Assembly (NCBI GenBank): GCA_022448645.1 | Contig: JAKVBZ010000009.1 | Location: 44,849-108,848 of the forward strand | Length of the DNA stretch: 64,000 nucleotides | Origin: Pirellulaceae bacterium | GTDB lineage: Bacteria; Planctomycetota; Planctomycetia; Pirellulales; Pirellulaceae | Reading direction: 5' to 3' | Notes under the pieces: model-generated | Seen by the model: only the letters and a program-made list of their open reading frames with translations | Told to the model about the DNA's origin: nothing | Database searches by the model: none | Translations under genes and position numbers: made by a program | Shown: one piece after another, positions 37,170 to 46,422 of the stretch | Layout: the number at the start of each line of letters is the position of its first letter | Numbering within the stretch: the first letter of the stretch is position 1

Positions 37170-37782
37170 TTGACGACCCATTCGAAGATTAAAGAAGAGA
37201 TTGATGATGGAACGATGGGGACAGTGATGAGCATCTTCGGCCGTCGTAATGCGACGATCGAGATTGCTCGTCGTTTGGCCAGTCGTGTTCGCATCGAAGA
37301 ATTCTTAGCCGCCCACGATTTGGATTTGATTCTCTGGTATTTGGACGATAAGGTAGATCGTGTGACCTCAGAGATTGTGATCGGACCCGTTCAGGAAGAA
37401 TATGGCACGCACGACATTTGTTGGATCATGGTAAAGACTCGCCGGGGTGCCGTAGGTGTTGTCAGCAGCAATGGGGCGCACGGGCGATCTTTGCTTGGAA
37501 GTGATCGGCAGCCGCGCGACGGCGTTCGCCAATGTGTTGCCCACTCCGTTGTCTCTTTGCACTGAAGACGGTTGGCAATTTCCAGATGTCTTGCATTGGA
37601 CTAAATTACACGGACAACTGGTGGGATGGTATCGTGAACAAATACGTTGTTTTGTCGAAACCATCGAGCGAGATGAGACACCGATTGTGACTGGATCTCA
37701 GGCACGACGTTCCCTCGAAGTTATCCTGGCCGCGCGGCAGTCTTATGAAAACCACCTGCCTGTATCCTTACCCCTAGATTAG
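37170..37782 (+). pseudogene. Decayed Gfo/Idh/MocA oxidoreductase (C-terminal remnant)
   Basis: Two frames carry the C-terminal half of a Gfo/Idh/MocA oxidoreductase. The first (37170 to about 37460) gives GTVMSIFGRRNATIEIARRL, HDLDLILWYLDDKVDRV and HDICWIMVKTRRGAVGVV. The second (from about 37470 to 37782) gives GDLCLEVIGSRATAFANV, VCT-like CTEDGWQFPDV and GSQARRSLEVILAARQS, a normal family C-terminus. The N-terminal NAD-binding Rossmann half is absent, as the upstream isomerase gene ends only 20 bases before. Residues are also missing at the frame switch. Total coding length is ~200 residues against about 350 in the family. It sits inside a catabolic operon where an intact dehydrogenase would be expected. 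Confidence 0.82.
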
Positions 37783-37791
37783 AGAGCAGCA

Positions 37792-38502
37792 ATGGACCAA
37801 CAGCATGTATTCGCGGAGCTACGCAAAGTTCGGACACCAATCATTTATGATACGGTAGAGCAATTCAATCTGCGTCCGCGCACCGAAGGCCTGATGGATA
37901 CTTCCGTCAAAGCGTTGTTGCCTGGCTTAGGACCGATTGTCGGCTATGCCTGTACGGCCAAGGTAGTGGGTGCATTACCCCAGGCAGCCGGAGAGCGTTG
38001 CGTGGAATCGCGGGACGTGTGGAACTATGTCGAGCAAGCCCGTCATCCGTCGGTGATGGTAATTCAAGACCTGGACCAGCCACCCGCACGTAGCTGTGCG
38101 TGGGGTGATGTAGCCGCCAGCATCTTCCTTCGTTTAGGATGTGTGGGTGCGGTTACGAACGGCGGTGTGCGTGACTTGCCAGACGTGGAAGAACTCGGTT
38201 TTCAGCTCTGCGCACCTAGTCCCGTCGTTGGCCACGCGCACATACGCTGGGTAGAAATAGATACGCCCGTTACCGTTGGATCATTGGTCGTGTACCCCGG
38301 AGATCTGATCCATGCCGACGAACATGGCGTGATGACAATTCCGGCAGAAATTGATTTGGAAAAGCTGTTGGAATTCATTGATAAGTTTCTGGCGAGCGAA
38401 AAAACTATCGTCGATTACTGTCAACAAGATGGTTTTGATTTGGATCAACTGTGTGAGATTGTTGACCAGCACGAGACACGTGTTTCGGGACACTTGAAAT
38501 AA
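37792..38502 (+). CDS. RraA-family protein (putative class II pyruvate-type aldolase / decarboxylase)
   Basis: A 236-residue member of the RraA/HMG-aldolase fold family. Residues typical of the active site are seen in CAWGDVAASIFLRLGCVGAVTNGGVRD, which holds the GG-x-RD signature, and in PGDLIHADEHGVM near residue 170. In the family the Arg and Asp bind an alpha-keto acid and Mg; some members cleave 4-hydroxy-4-methyl-2-oxoglutarate, while RraA itself binds RNase E without catalysis. Given the catabolic neighbours an aldolase-type role is more likely, but the substrate is not known. It starts nine bases after the Gfo/Idh remnant. Confidence 0.85.
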   Translation: MDQQHVFAELRKVRTPIIYDTVEQFNLRPRTEGLMDTSVKALLPGLGPIVGYACTAKVVGALPQAAGERCVESRDVWNYVEQARHPSVMVIQDLDQPPARSCAWGDVAASIFLRLGCVGAVTNGGVRDLPDVEELGFQLCAPSPVVGHAHIRWVEIDTPVTVGSLVVYPGDLIHADEHGVMTIPAEIDLEKLLEFIDKFLASEKTIVDYCQQDGFDLDQLCEIVDQHETRVSGHLK

Positions 38503-38668
38503 ATAGCCAGAATCGCATGTCGTTTTGAAAATGGTGCTACTCGAATAGTTCAACGAGAAGCGTTCAAGACGGTTGTCCGGGCGACGCAGAAGGTATCCAG
38601 AACCTGGGAAAAGAATCGTGTTGAGCACGACATCGTGGCTCTCTCTCATAAATGGAATTCATTGAATC

Positions 38669-39601
38669 ATGCAGTATCGTGAATTAGGCAATACGGGCCT
38701 GGAACTGTCTGCCCTTAGTTTTGGTACCTCTCCATTGGGGCAAGAATTTCGCCAAGTCGATGTGTCGGACGCCATAAAATCGGTGCATGTGGCTCTAGAT
38801 AGTGGTATGAACTTTATTGACACCTCGCCGTACTATGGCCGAGGCATGTCCGAGGTCTTGGTGGGGATGGCTTTGCGAGATGTGCCGCGAGACCAATACC
38901 TGTTGGGCACAAAGCTGGGACGGTATGACGTGGCACATTTTGACTTTTCCGCGAAACGGGTCGTGGAAAGTGTGGATGTCAGCCTGCACCGCTTGGGTGT
39001 GGAGCACCTCGACATTTGTCTGTGTCACGATATCGAATTTGTCGAGATGTCTCAGATTGTCGAAGAAACTCTGCCGGCGCTACGCCAATTGCAACAACAA
39101 GGTAAGGTGCGGTTTGTCGGGATCTCTTGTTATCCCATGAAACCATTTCGGTACGTCCTGGAACGAACGGATTTGGATGTCGTCCTTTCCTACAATCATT
39201 ACACGTTGCAGAATACCATGTTTGGGGATCTGGTTCCTTATTTGAAGGAAAAAGAAGTGGGTATCATGAACGCCGCACCTTTTTCGGCACGATTGCTCAC
39301 CACGGCATCTCTTCCGCCTTGGCATCGCGCTCCGGACGATGTGCGCCGAGTTTGTCAGCAGGCTGCCGCGCACTGCAATGCGCAAGGCACGGACATTGCC
39401 CAACTGGCACTGCAATTCTCGATAGCCAATTCCGATATGACGACCTGCGTTACCGGTTCCGCGAATCCGTTGCGTGTCCGGCAATGGGTCGAATGGGCCG
39501 AGCAGCCTTTGGACCAGGCGCTGTTAGCTGATGTGCTCGAAATCCTGGCCCCAATTCACAATTGGTTTCACATCGAAGGCCGTGCTGAGAATAATGATTA
39601 A
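38669..39601 (+). CDS. Aldo/keto reductase, L-galactose/L-fucose dehydrogenase-like
   Basis: A 310-residue aldo/keto reductase. It begins MQYRELGNTGLELSALSFG. The catalytic Tyr lies in DTSPYYGRGMSEVLVG, the Lys in LLGTKLGRYD, and the His in LDICLCHDIE. The short, C-terminally compact form with EFRQVDVSDAIKSVHVALDSG resembles bacterial and plant L-galactose or L-fucose dehydrogenases more than classical AKRs. It would oxidise a sugar with NAD(P), fitting the dehydrogenase, isomerase and RraA genes upstream. A 166-base gap precedes it, so it may have its own promoter. Confidence 0.87.
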   Translation: MQYRELGNTGLELSALSFGTSPLGQEFRQVDVSDAIKSVHVALDSGMNFIDTSPYYGRGMSEVLVGMALRDVPRDQYLLGTKLGRYDVAHFDFSAKRVVESVDVSLHRLGVEHLDICLCHDIEFVEMSQIVEETLPALRQLQQQGKVRFVGISCYPMKPFRYVLERTDLDVVLSYNHYTLQNTMFGDLVPYLKEKEVGIMNAAPFSARLLTTASLPPWHRAPDDVRRVCQQAAAHCNAQGTDIAQLALQFSIANSDMTTCVTGSANPLRVRQWVEWAEQPLDQALLADVLEILAPIHNWFHIEGRAENND

Positions 39602-39643
39602 AAGGCCCTGCTCGATGGCCACCACACGAAAGGGGCTACCAGC

Positions 39644-39925
39644 ATGGCCAAGAGCAAAAAGAAGGCCCCTTGGTTGCATGCCAGCGAGCACCTTAAAGTA
39701 GCTGAATATCTCAGGCATCAAACGGTGAATTTCGTGATTCAAACTGGTGCCGAGGAAGCCGAACAACTCTTCGGAATGGCCGACCAAATCATGCACTCGA
39801 TCCGGGATCTGAAAGGAAATCGACCCTTAGAAAGAGAAAACTTTGGCATTACAATCGATGTGAAGGGAAAACTCACATGGATAGGATTGATTTCGCTTGA
39901 CTGTACTGTGCTACTCCAGGTCTAA
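39644..39925 (+). CDS. Small hypothetical protein, 93 residues
   Basis: A short basic-to-acidic protein starting MAKSKKKAPWLHASEHLKVA. It has no signal peptide and no motif that I recognise. Charged helices (HLKVAEYLRHQTVNFVIQTG) suggest a small helical protein. It ends seven bases before the ATG of the cassette 2 DUF1549/1553 gene, so it may be its first gene, but nothing equivalent precedes cassettes 1 or 3. A GAAAGGGG stretch lies upstream of the ATG. Moderate confidence that it is real. Confidence 0.5.
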   Translation: MAKSKKKAPWLHASEHLKVAEYLRHQTVNFVIQTGAEEAEQLFGMADQIMHSIRDLKGNRPLERENFGITIDVKGKLTWIGLISLDCTVLLQV

Positions 39926-39932
39926 TCTGATT

Positions 39933-42419
39933 ATGGTAGAACATCGAATAGATAAAACAGCCAGTGCTTTACAGGCCTGTTGGTTACTGCTGTTTCCCAT
40001 TCCACGTGCGATGTGGGTGGTGTTATGTTTGGTCGCATGTTTCGGCTGGGGAGCCGATGCCTGGACGGCCAATATTCAGATCCGTCCGGCCGAAGTCGAA
40101 TTACGTGACCCAGAAGCAAGCCAACAGCTTTTGGTCTTGGATTCCGAACTGGACGGACCTTGCACGGATCTCACCAGACAAGTCGACTATCGGGTGGCCG
40201 ATCCAAAAATTGCTCGGATAGATAGCCTCGGTCGAATCGAACCGGTGGCCGACGGTGACACCACGATTCATGTGCAGCATGGTGGCCTCGAACGGAAGGT
40301 GCCGGTCACCGTCAGCGGTGTCGAGCAACCTCCACCGGTTTTCTTTGCCGACCAAGTCACTCCCTTGCTCAATAAATACGGGTGCAATGCCAGCCGGTGC
40401 CATGCAAAAGCGGAGGGACAAGCCGGTTTCAAGCTGAGTGTTTTTGCAGAAGATTTAAACGCAGATTACTATGCGATTGCTCGACAAGGGCTTGGCCGAC
40501 GAGTCCTGCACACGGCACCCGAAAACAGCTTGATTCTACTTAAGGCGACGGGTCAGGTGGCTCACGGTGGAAAACAACGGTTTGCCAAGGATTCGTCTCC
40601 CTATCGACGTTTTTTTCGTTGGATTGCCGAAGGGGCACGCTGGGAGGAATCCGCAGGTCAATCTCGCTGGACTCAGATCGAAGTGGATCCTCCCGTTTCC
40701 ATCATGGCAGCGGGTGGTTCCCAGCAGTTACGTGTGACAGCTGTTTCTGCAGATGGGGATCGTCTCTGTGTAACCTCGATCGCCGAATACAAAGTTAACT
40801 CTTCGGTGATGGCACAAGTCGATGAACAGGGGTTGGTTCAAACGACGGGCATTCCTGGTGAAGTGGCAGTGTTGGTCAAATTCCTAGACAAGGTCTCGGT
40901 CGCGCGATTGACGTTACCTCAACCAACCGGTGAATTTCACCGTCCCCCGGAAAACAATTTTGTTGATACGCACGTCTGGAATAAACTTCAACGGCTTAAT
41001 GTACAACCGAGTGGAATGACGGACGATGGTCCTTTTTTGCGCCGTTTGTATTTGGACACGATCGGTACGTTACCCAGCAGCGAAGAAGTCCGCAGTTTTT
41101 TGGCGAACCAAGATGCGGACAAGCGTACCAAGATGGTGGAGCAAGTATTGCAGCGTCAAGAGTACGCAGATTATTGGACGTTGCTGTGGTCCGATCTATT
41201 GCGTGTGAATCGAGAAAAGATGTCGCCTCAGGGGGCATTGGCGATGAGGCGGTGGTTGCGGCGACAGTTTGACGAGAATCGACCCTATGATGAACTTGTT
41301 CAAGAAATCTTGACGGCTCAGGGGAGCCTATTGGCCGAAGGCCCCACTCCGTTTTATAAGGCCACCGATTCACCTGAAGTTCTCAGCCGTTCGGTCAGCC
41401 AATTGTTTCTTGGTGTGCGCCTTGATTGTGCTCAGTGCCACCACCATCCGTTCGAACAATGGAGCCAAGCAGACTATTTTGCTTTCGGTGGATTCTTTAC
41501 GGGACTCAAGAAGAAATCAATCTCAGAGGTGGGTGAAGTCATAGTGGCTCGAGGAGGAGAGGATCTGAAACATCCACTCACGGAGGAAGCCGTTTCCACG
41601 AGTGCTTTGGGCGCGCCAGTGGCCGACTTCGATGATGTGGTCGATCGGCGCCAGGTGCTTGTTGATTGGATGACCGCCCCAGAGAATCCCTTCTTCGCTC
41701 GTATGATCGCCAATCGTCTGTGGGCACACTATTTTGGACGTGGGTTGGTAGAACCGATCGATGACATGCGTGAAACCAATCCGGCCACCAATGCATCTTT
41801 GCTCGACGCACTCGCACAGCACATGCTCGAAGTAGACTATGACTTGAAGGCCTTCACACGGACGTTGCTCAACTCAAGCGTGTATCAACTCGACTACCGG
41901 GCGAACGACTCAAATCGTCGTGATCAACAGAATTACTCACACGCGTTTCCCAAAACCATGCCGGCTGAAGTACTGTTGGATGCGATTAGCCAATCGACGG
42001 GCGTGGGAGAAAAATTCAACGGCTGGCCCACAGGGTTTCGAGCCATCCAGATTTGGGACAATCAGTTGCCGTCTTATTTTCTCGAAGTGTTTGGCAGGCC
42101 GGCACGGGAAACGGTGTGTTCTTGTGAGCGCGGAGTCGAGCCGAGCATTGCGCAGGCTTTGCACCTCGTGAATTCGCCCGAGATCCATCACAAAATTCAT
42201 TCACATCAGGGACGCGCCAAAGAGTTGGCAGATTCGGCCATGTCACCTGAGCAGGTCATCGATGAACTGTTTTTGACGACATTTTGCCGATTTCCCAATG
42301 AGGATGAGATCCAATTGTCTCTCGAGGCATTCCACCGTCCTGGTCAAAGTCGGCAGATTGCCGTCGAAGATATCCTGTGGATGTTGCTCAATTCCAAGGA
42401 ATTTATCTATATCAGATAA
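39933..42419 (+). CDS. Cassette 2: DUF1549/DUF1553 protein with cytochrome-like Cys motifs
   Basis: An ~828-residue exported protein. A hydrophobic segment at ~27-42 (MWVVLCLVACFGWGADA) serves as signal peptide after an N-terminal extension; the ATG at 40011 is an alternative start just before it. A BIG2-like segment is followed by C151-N-A-S-R-C156-H (CX4CH), a second BIG2 segment (~240-320), then DUF1549 ending in LDCAQCHHHPFEQWSQ (C499, C502) and DUF1553 (RLWAHYFGRGLVEPIDDMR). The architecture equals cassette 1, but the cytochrome-like motif is placed later because of the extra N-terminal BIG2 unit. The two are paralogues, not recent duplicates, judging by their divergence. Confidence 0.87.
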   Translation: MVEHRIDKTASALQACWLLLFPIPRAMWVVLCLVACFGWGADAWTANIQIRPAEVELRDPEASQQLLVLDSELDGPCTDLTRQVDYRVADPKIARIDSLGRIEPVADGDTTIHVQHGGLERKVPVTVSGVEQPPPVFFADQVTPLLNKYGCNASRCHAKAEGQAGFKLSVFAEDLNADYYAIARQGLGRRVLHTAPENSLILLKATGQVAHGGKQRFAKDSSPYRRFFRWIAEGARWEESAGQSRWTQIEVDPPVSIMAAGGSQQLRVTAVSADGDRLCVTSIAEYKVNSSVMAQVDEQGLVQTTGIPGEVAVLVKFLDKVSVARLTLPQPTGEFHRPPENNFVDTHVWNKLQRLNVQPSGMTDDGPFLRRLYLDTIGTLPSSEEVRSFLANQDADKRTKMVEQVLQRQEYADYWTLLWSDLLRVNREKMSPQGALAMRRWLRRQFDENRPYDELVQEILTAQGSLLAEGPTPFYKATDSPEVLSRSVSQLFLGVRLDCAQCHHHPFEQWSQADYFAFGGFFTGLKKKSISEVGEVIVARGGEDLKHPLTEEAVSTSALGAPVADFDDVVDRRQVLVDWMTAPENPFFARMIANRLWAHYFGRGLVEPIDDMRETNPATNASLLDALAQHMLEVDYDLKAFTRTLLNSSVYQLDYRANDSNRRDQQNYSHAFPKTMPAEVLLDAISQSTGVGEKFNGWPTGFRAIQIWDNQLPSYFLEVFGRPARETVCSCERGVEPSIAQALHLVNSPEIHHKIHSHQGRAKELADSAMSPEQVIDELFLTTFCRFPNEDEIQLSLEAFHRPGQSRQIAVEDILWMLLNSKEFIYIR

Positions 42420-42478
42420 CACTCAAATCCCGTAAATCTCTCTAACATGTGGATGGATGAGGGCGTACAATAGATGCC

Positions 42479-43825
42479 ATGTTGCGACTTGAACTAAAAA
42501 AAGAGCGAGGTTATTGCGATGGGCTTAACCGGCGTCAAGCTTTGCGCATTGGCAGCGCCTCCCTGTTTGGTGGGTTGGGGTTACCGCAACTGCTCGAGAT
42601 GCAAGCTCAGGCGCAGTCGCTGCCCGTCAAGGCCGAAGCATGCATTATGTTGTTTCTGGAAGGTGGGCCGAGCACCATCGACATGTGGGACCTGAAGCCC
42701 GATGCGCCAGCCGAAGTTCGAGGTCCGTTTCGTCAGATCTCTACATACACTCCAGGAACATTCGTCGGAGAACATTGTCCCCGTTGCGCTAACATCACTG
42801 ACAAGTTTACAATTCTTAGAAGTCACAGTCATGATGATAATGGTCACCAAACCGGATACCACTACTTGATGACCGGTCGCCGAGCTCGTTTTGGGGACGG
42901 GCAAGCTGGGTTTTTTCCTTTCAATGATCACTATCCTTCGATTGGGTCTATTGTTTCTCGTGAGCTTGGGGCTATGACGGACATACCGCCCTATGTGAAC
43001 CTGCCTAACATCATGGCGGCAGGCGGACCGGGTTTTTATGGTGCCGCTTATGCACCCTTCGTGATTGGAACAGACCCCGTTCAACCGGATTTTGAAGTCA
43101 AGGATTTGCGATTGACAGATGGTATCAGTGTGGAACGATTCGATTTTCGCCGTCAAATGTTGGCGCGGATGGAGAATCTTCAGCAGTCAGCTGAGGAAAG
43201 CGCACGCGTGGGGGCGATGTCCACATACTATGAAAAGGCCATTGACTTGGTGACTTCGCCCGGTGCCCAAGAGTCTTTCGACATCAGTCGGGAACCGGAA
43301 TGGCTGCGCGCCGAATATGGGTACAACACGCTAGGTCAATGTGCTTTGATGGCGCGTCGTCTGGTCGAAACAGGCTGTCGATTCATTGGAATTGATCACG
43401 GCAGTTGGGATACTCACTTTACTTGTTTTCCGAGCTTGGAGCATGATTTGATTCCGAGCGCGGATATGGCATTTGCCGCGCTGGTTACCGATCTCGAACG
43501 CCGTGGTCTCTTGGATACCACGCTCGTCGTGATGATGGGCGAAATGGGACGAACACCTAAAGTCAACGCCGGTGCCGGACGCGACCACTGGTCTCAGGTA
43601 CAGAGCGTACTGTTTGCTGGTGGTGGTGTTATTCCGGGACAAGTTCTCGGAGCCACCGACGAAAAAGGAACTTTGCCGATCACTGAGCCGTATGGTGTTG
43701 ACGACGTCTTACATACGATCCTTACGCAAATGGGAATCGACACCACCAAAACCCATTACACACCATTGGGTAGGCCTGTTCCAATCTTGGAAGGTGGTAG
43801 GCTAATTCCCGGTCTGGTCGCGTAG
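42479..43825 (+). CDS. Cassette 2: Tat-exported DUF1501 protein
   Basis: A 448-residue DUF1501 protein. The N-terminus has LNRRQALRIGSASLFGGLG, a twin-arginine signal with Gln at +1. Conserved loops are LFLEGGPSTIDMWDLKPD, LRSHSHDDNGHQTGYHYLMT, GIDHGSWDTHFTCFPSLEHD and VVMMGEMGRTPKVNAGAGRD. As in cassette 1, the fold is alkaline-phosphatase-like but no formylglycine motif is present. The start lies 60 bases after the DUF1553 stop and the stop touches the next gene. A metal-dependent hydrolase or binding function on the cell surface is likely but not shown. Confidence 0.9.
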   Translation: MLRLELKKERGYCDGLNRRQALRIGSASLFGGLGLPQLLEMQAQAQSLPVKAEACIMLFLEGGPSTIDMWDLKPDAPAEVRGPFRQISTYTPGTFVGEHCPRCANITDKFTILRSHSHDDNGHQTGYHYLMTGRRARFGDGQAGFFPFNDHYPSIGSIVSRELGAMTDIPPYVNLPNIMAAGGPGFYGAAYAPFVIGTDPVQPDFEVKDLRLTDGISVERFDFRRQMLARMENLQQSAEESARVGAMSTYYEKAIDLVTSPGAQESFDISREPEWLRAEYGYNTLGQCALMARRLVETGCRFIGIDHGSWDTHFTCFPSLEHDLIPSADMAFAALVTDLERRGLLDTTLVVMMGEMGRTPKVNAGAGRDHWSQVQSVLFAGGGVIPGQVLGATDEKGTLPITEPYGVDDVLHTILTQMGIDTTKTHYTPLGRPVPILEGGRLIPGLVA

Positions 43826-43889
43826 GATGGGGTCCCGACGCGGCTACAGAACGCTCGGATACGGGTCCAATCTATTATCCGCGAATGGT

Positions 43890-46271
43890 ATGCGACGTTT
43901 CATGACAGCACATCCTAACCAACACATAATCCCCGGCAGGATCGTGATGTTTGTTCTCGCATGCCTGCTTTTCGCGTGCGGCATGCCTGCCCACGCACAA
44001 ACGGCTCCCACCGTCGGGTATGTTTTTCCCGCGGCTGCCGCGCCAGGCACGACCGTTGACGTTCGACTTGGCGGGTATGATTGGACGCCCGATATACAGT
44101 TCTTTATTCACGACCAACGCATCGAAATGGAAATCTTAGGCCCTCCCGGGCCAATCATTGTGCCGGAGCCTCCTTATTGGTTTGGTGGGCGTAGTTTTAG
44201 TGCCGCATTACCGTTGCCTCGTGAAGTTGCCGCGAAGATAACCATTCCGGCAGACATGCCGTCCGGTCCCATACATTGGCAAGTTGCCAATGCGAACGGT
44301 GGGAGTGGTGTGGCAAAATTCTTTGTCGCAGCACAACGTGTGGTAGTTGAAAATTCAGAGAGTGATGAAACACAAGATTTGGGCGAACTACCGGTTTCGG
44401 TATCTGGTCAGTTGCGCCATAACGAAGAAGTCGATCAGTACCAGTTTGTTGTCCCGCAGGGAGGGCCTGTGACGTGTTATCTGGAGACTCGGGTGGCACG
44501 CCCCATCGATGGAAGCCTCATCATCGTGGATGCGGCGACACAAGAACTCGTAGCCGATGTGGTCGGCACGGATGGTCGCTCGCCCGTGCTAACGTTTGCT
44601 GCAACAGCCGGTGTCACCTACATCGCCAAAGTCCACGACGTTGACTATCGTGGCAATCGTTCTTATGTCTATCGTCTGGATGTACGGCGAGGGCCACGAG
44701 TGCTGGGAGCGAAACCTGCCGCCGGACGGCGTGGTGAAACACTTTCGGTGGAATTTGTGGGCATTGGTGTGCACTCGGGGCAAGCAAAGTTGGAGTCGAC
44801 CAGGCGCGAGGTGACTTTCCCTGACGATTCCACCGTGGACCGATTCGATTACCGGCTCGAAACTGAATTCGGCGAAAGCCAACCGTTTGCGCTGCTCGTG
44901 GATGAACAGTCAGACGAGATTGTCGTTGCTGATGAAGACATCACGATACCCAGGTTCATGCCACCCTTTTCGGTGACTGGCGTTCTGCTGAACGCAGTCA
45001 AGTCTGCCGAATTCGAGTTCGAGGCCACGAAAGATCAAGCGTGGCAGATTGCTGTCAGTGCAAAAGAGATTGGTTCCACGCTTGATCCGTTGCTCACGGT
45101 CATCGGCCCCGATGGTAAGACCATCGCTGAAAACGATGACTTGCCCGGAACCCCTGATGCCGGTTTGGTGGTGACAGCACCGACCGATGGTATCTATCGC
45201 ATCCTCGTACATGATCTCTCTGGCAACAGCAGCGATCAAACAGGGCTGTTTCGGTTGACGGTTGCCAGACCAGCGGACGAGTTGCCCGATTTCGCGCTGG
45301 AGGCTTTGCCCAATATGAATTTGGTGGTGGGCGAAAAGGGTGAATTGGTTGTCAAAGTGGTTCGACGAAGTGGTTTGAATACTCCGATTCAGTGTGAGCT
45401 GGCGGGCTTACCTCCTGCCGTGCAAGCCTCTGGAGATCTCTTGTTGGCAGCCGATCAAAGTGAACTCAAGATTCCTTTAGAGTCGGCTGCCGATGGAGCC
45501 ACACTGGCCACGATGGTGACGTTGACAGCGACTGCCGATGTGGAGGGGAAGCAGATTAGGCATCGGGCCGAACCGTTTATGTTTTGCAGTACGATGAAGC
45601 CGCGCTGTACGGTGACTCCAGTTGAAAAAGATGGTTCACGGGCCGTTCACGCCGGCACGACGTTCCCTGCAGAAGTCATCATTGAACGGCTGGAAGGATT
45701 CACGGGCGAAGTACATTTAGAAATGACGTCCGCCCAAGTGCGACATCGTCAAGGGATCCGAGGACCGGAAATGACCGTACCGCCAGAGGTCGATCGATTA
45801 TTTTATCCGGTATTCGCCCCAGAGTGGTTGGAAACGACTCGTACTTCACGCTTGGTCTGTAATGCGGTTGCGGTCGTAGAAGACCCCCAGGGCAATCCTC
45901 GTTATTTACTAAACCGTATGAGCGGCCGCATTACGATGTCGTTGGAGGGAGCATTGTTAAAGATTTCCCAACCCCAAGAGATGCTTTACTTTCATCCTGG
46001 CGATACGTTCACGATTCCAGTCTCCGTGGTGCGCTCGGCCAAGCTTCCCGAATCGGTCAAGGTTGAACTTATCCCACCGGCCGCGCTGGAAGGATTGGTG
46101 GCGGCCGACCCGCAGATGTTAGCGACTGTGGGCGATTATGTTTTTCCGGTGCGCACGACTTCTGACCCGAAGCTGTATGGTGAGTTTTCAGTGATCGTTC
46201 GGGCCACGGCGCTACAAGATGGAAAGTATCCGGCGATTTCAGAGACGACCGTCCATGTGATTGGTCGTTGA
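43890..46271 (+). CDS. Cassette 2: large secreted PPC-like / beta-sandwich protein
   Basis: A ~793-residue protein with a signal peptide (IVMFVLACLLFACGMPAHA). After it, PTVGYVFPAAAAPGTTVDV is the same kind of Ig-like opening as in the cassette 1 protein. PPC-type segments follow at about 180-290 (NEEVDQYQFVVPQGG) and ~365-460 (VKSAEFEFEATKDQAWQIAV, then ENDDLPGTPDAGL). The C-terminal 300 residues are further beta-rich modules (FTGEVHLEMTSAQVRHR). No catalytic motif. The frame extends up to an ATG at 43827, right after the DUF1501 stop, so the exact start is uncertain. It is longer than its cassette 1 counterpart. Confidence 0.8.
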   Translation: MRRFMTAHPNQHIIPGRIVMFVLACLLFACGMPAHAQTAPTVGYVFPAAAAPGTTVDVRLGGYDWTPDIQFFIHDQRIEMEILGPPGPIIVPEPPYWFGGRSFSAALPLPREVAAKITIPADMPSGPIHWQVANANGGSGVAKFFVAAQRVVVENSESDETQDLGELPVSVSGQLRHNEEVDQYQFVVPQGGPVTCYLETRVARPIDGSLIIVDAATQELVADVVGTDGRSPVLTFAATAGVTYIAKVHDVDYRGNRSYVYRLDVRRGPRVLGAKPAAGRRGETLSVEFVGIGVHSGQAKLESTRREVTFPDDSTVDRFDYRLETEFGESQPFALLVDEQSDEIVVADEDITIPRFMPPFSVTGVLLNAVKSAEFEFEATKDQAWQIAVSAKEIGSTLDPLLTVIGPDGKTIAENDDLPGTPDAGLVVTAPTDGIYRILVHDLSGNSSDQTGLFRLTVARPADELPDFALEALPNMNLVVGEKGELVVKVVRRSGLNTPIQCELAGLPPAVQASGDLLLAADQSELKIPLESAADGATLATMVTLTATADVEGKQIRHRAEPFMFCSTMKPRCTVTPVEKDGSRAVHAGTTFPAEVIIERLEGFTGEVHLEMTSAQVRHRQGIRGPEMTVPPEVDRLFYPVFAPEWLETTRTSRLVCNAVAVVEDPQGNPRYLLNRMSGRITMSLEGALLKISQPQEMLYFHPGDTFTIPVSVVRSAKLPESVKVELIPPAALEGLVAADPQMLATVGDYVFPVRTTSDPKLYGEFSVIVRATALQDGKYPAISETTVHVIGR

Positions 46272-46422
46272 CGTGGATGGTCATCCTGGGCCAACTTGCT
46301 CCACGGAATCCCAGGCGTCGCTCGTTGGCTAGAGAGGCAGGAGAGTGCCGGCCCGTGAATGGGAAGTATGGCCAGCAGCATCACACTTCCGTAGCCACAA
46401 ACAACCTTGCTTGTGGAGCACT

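Noticed and set aside
37792..38502. RraA as regulator of RNase E
   Set aside because: The family fold is right, but gene context and the GG-x-RD site fit the aldolase/decarboxylase-type members better than the non-enzymatic RNase E inhibitor.
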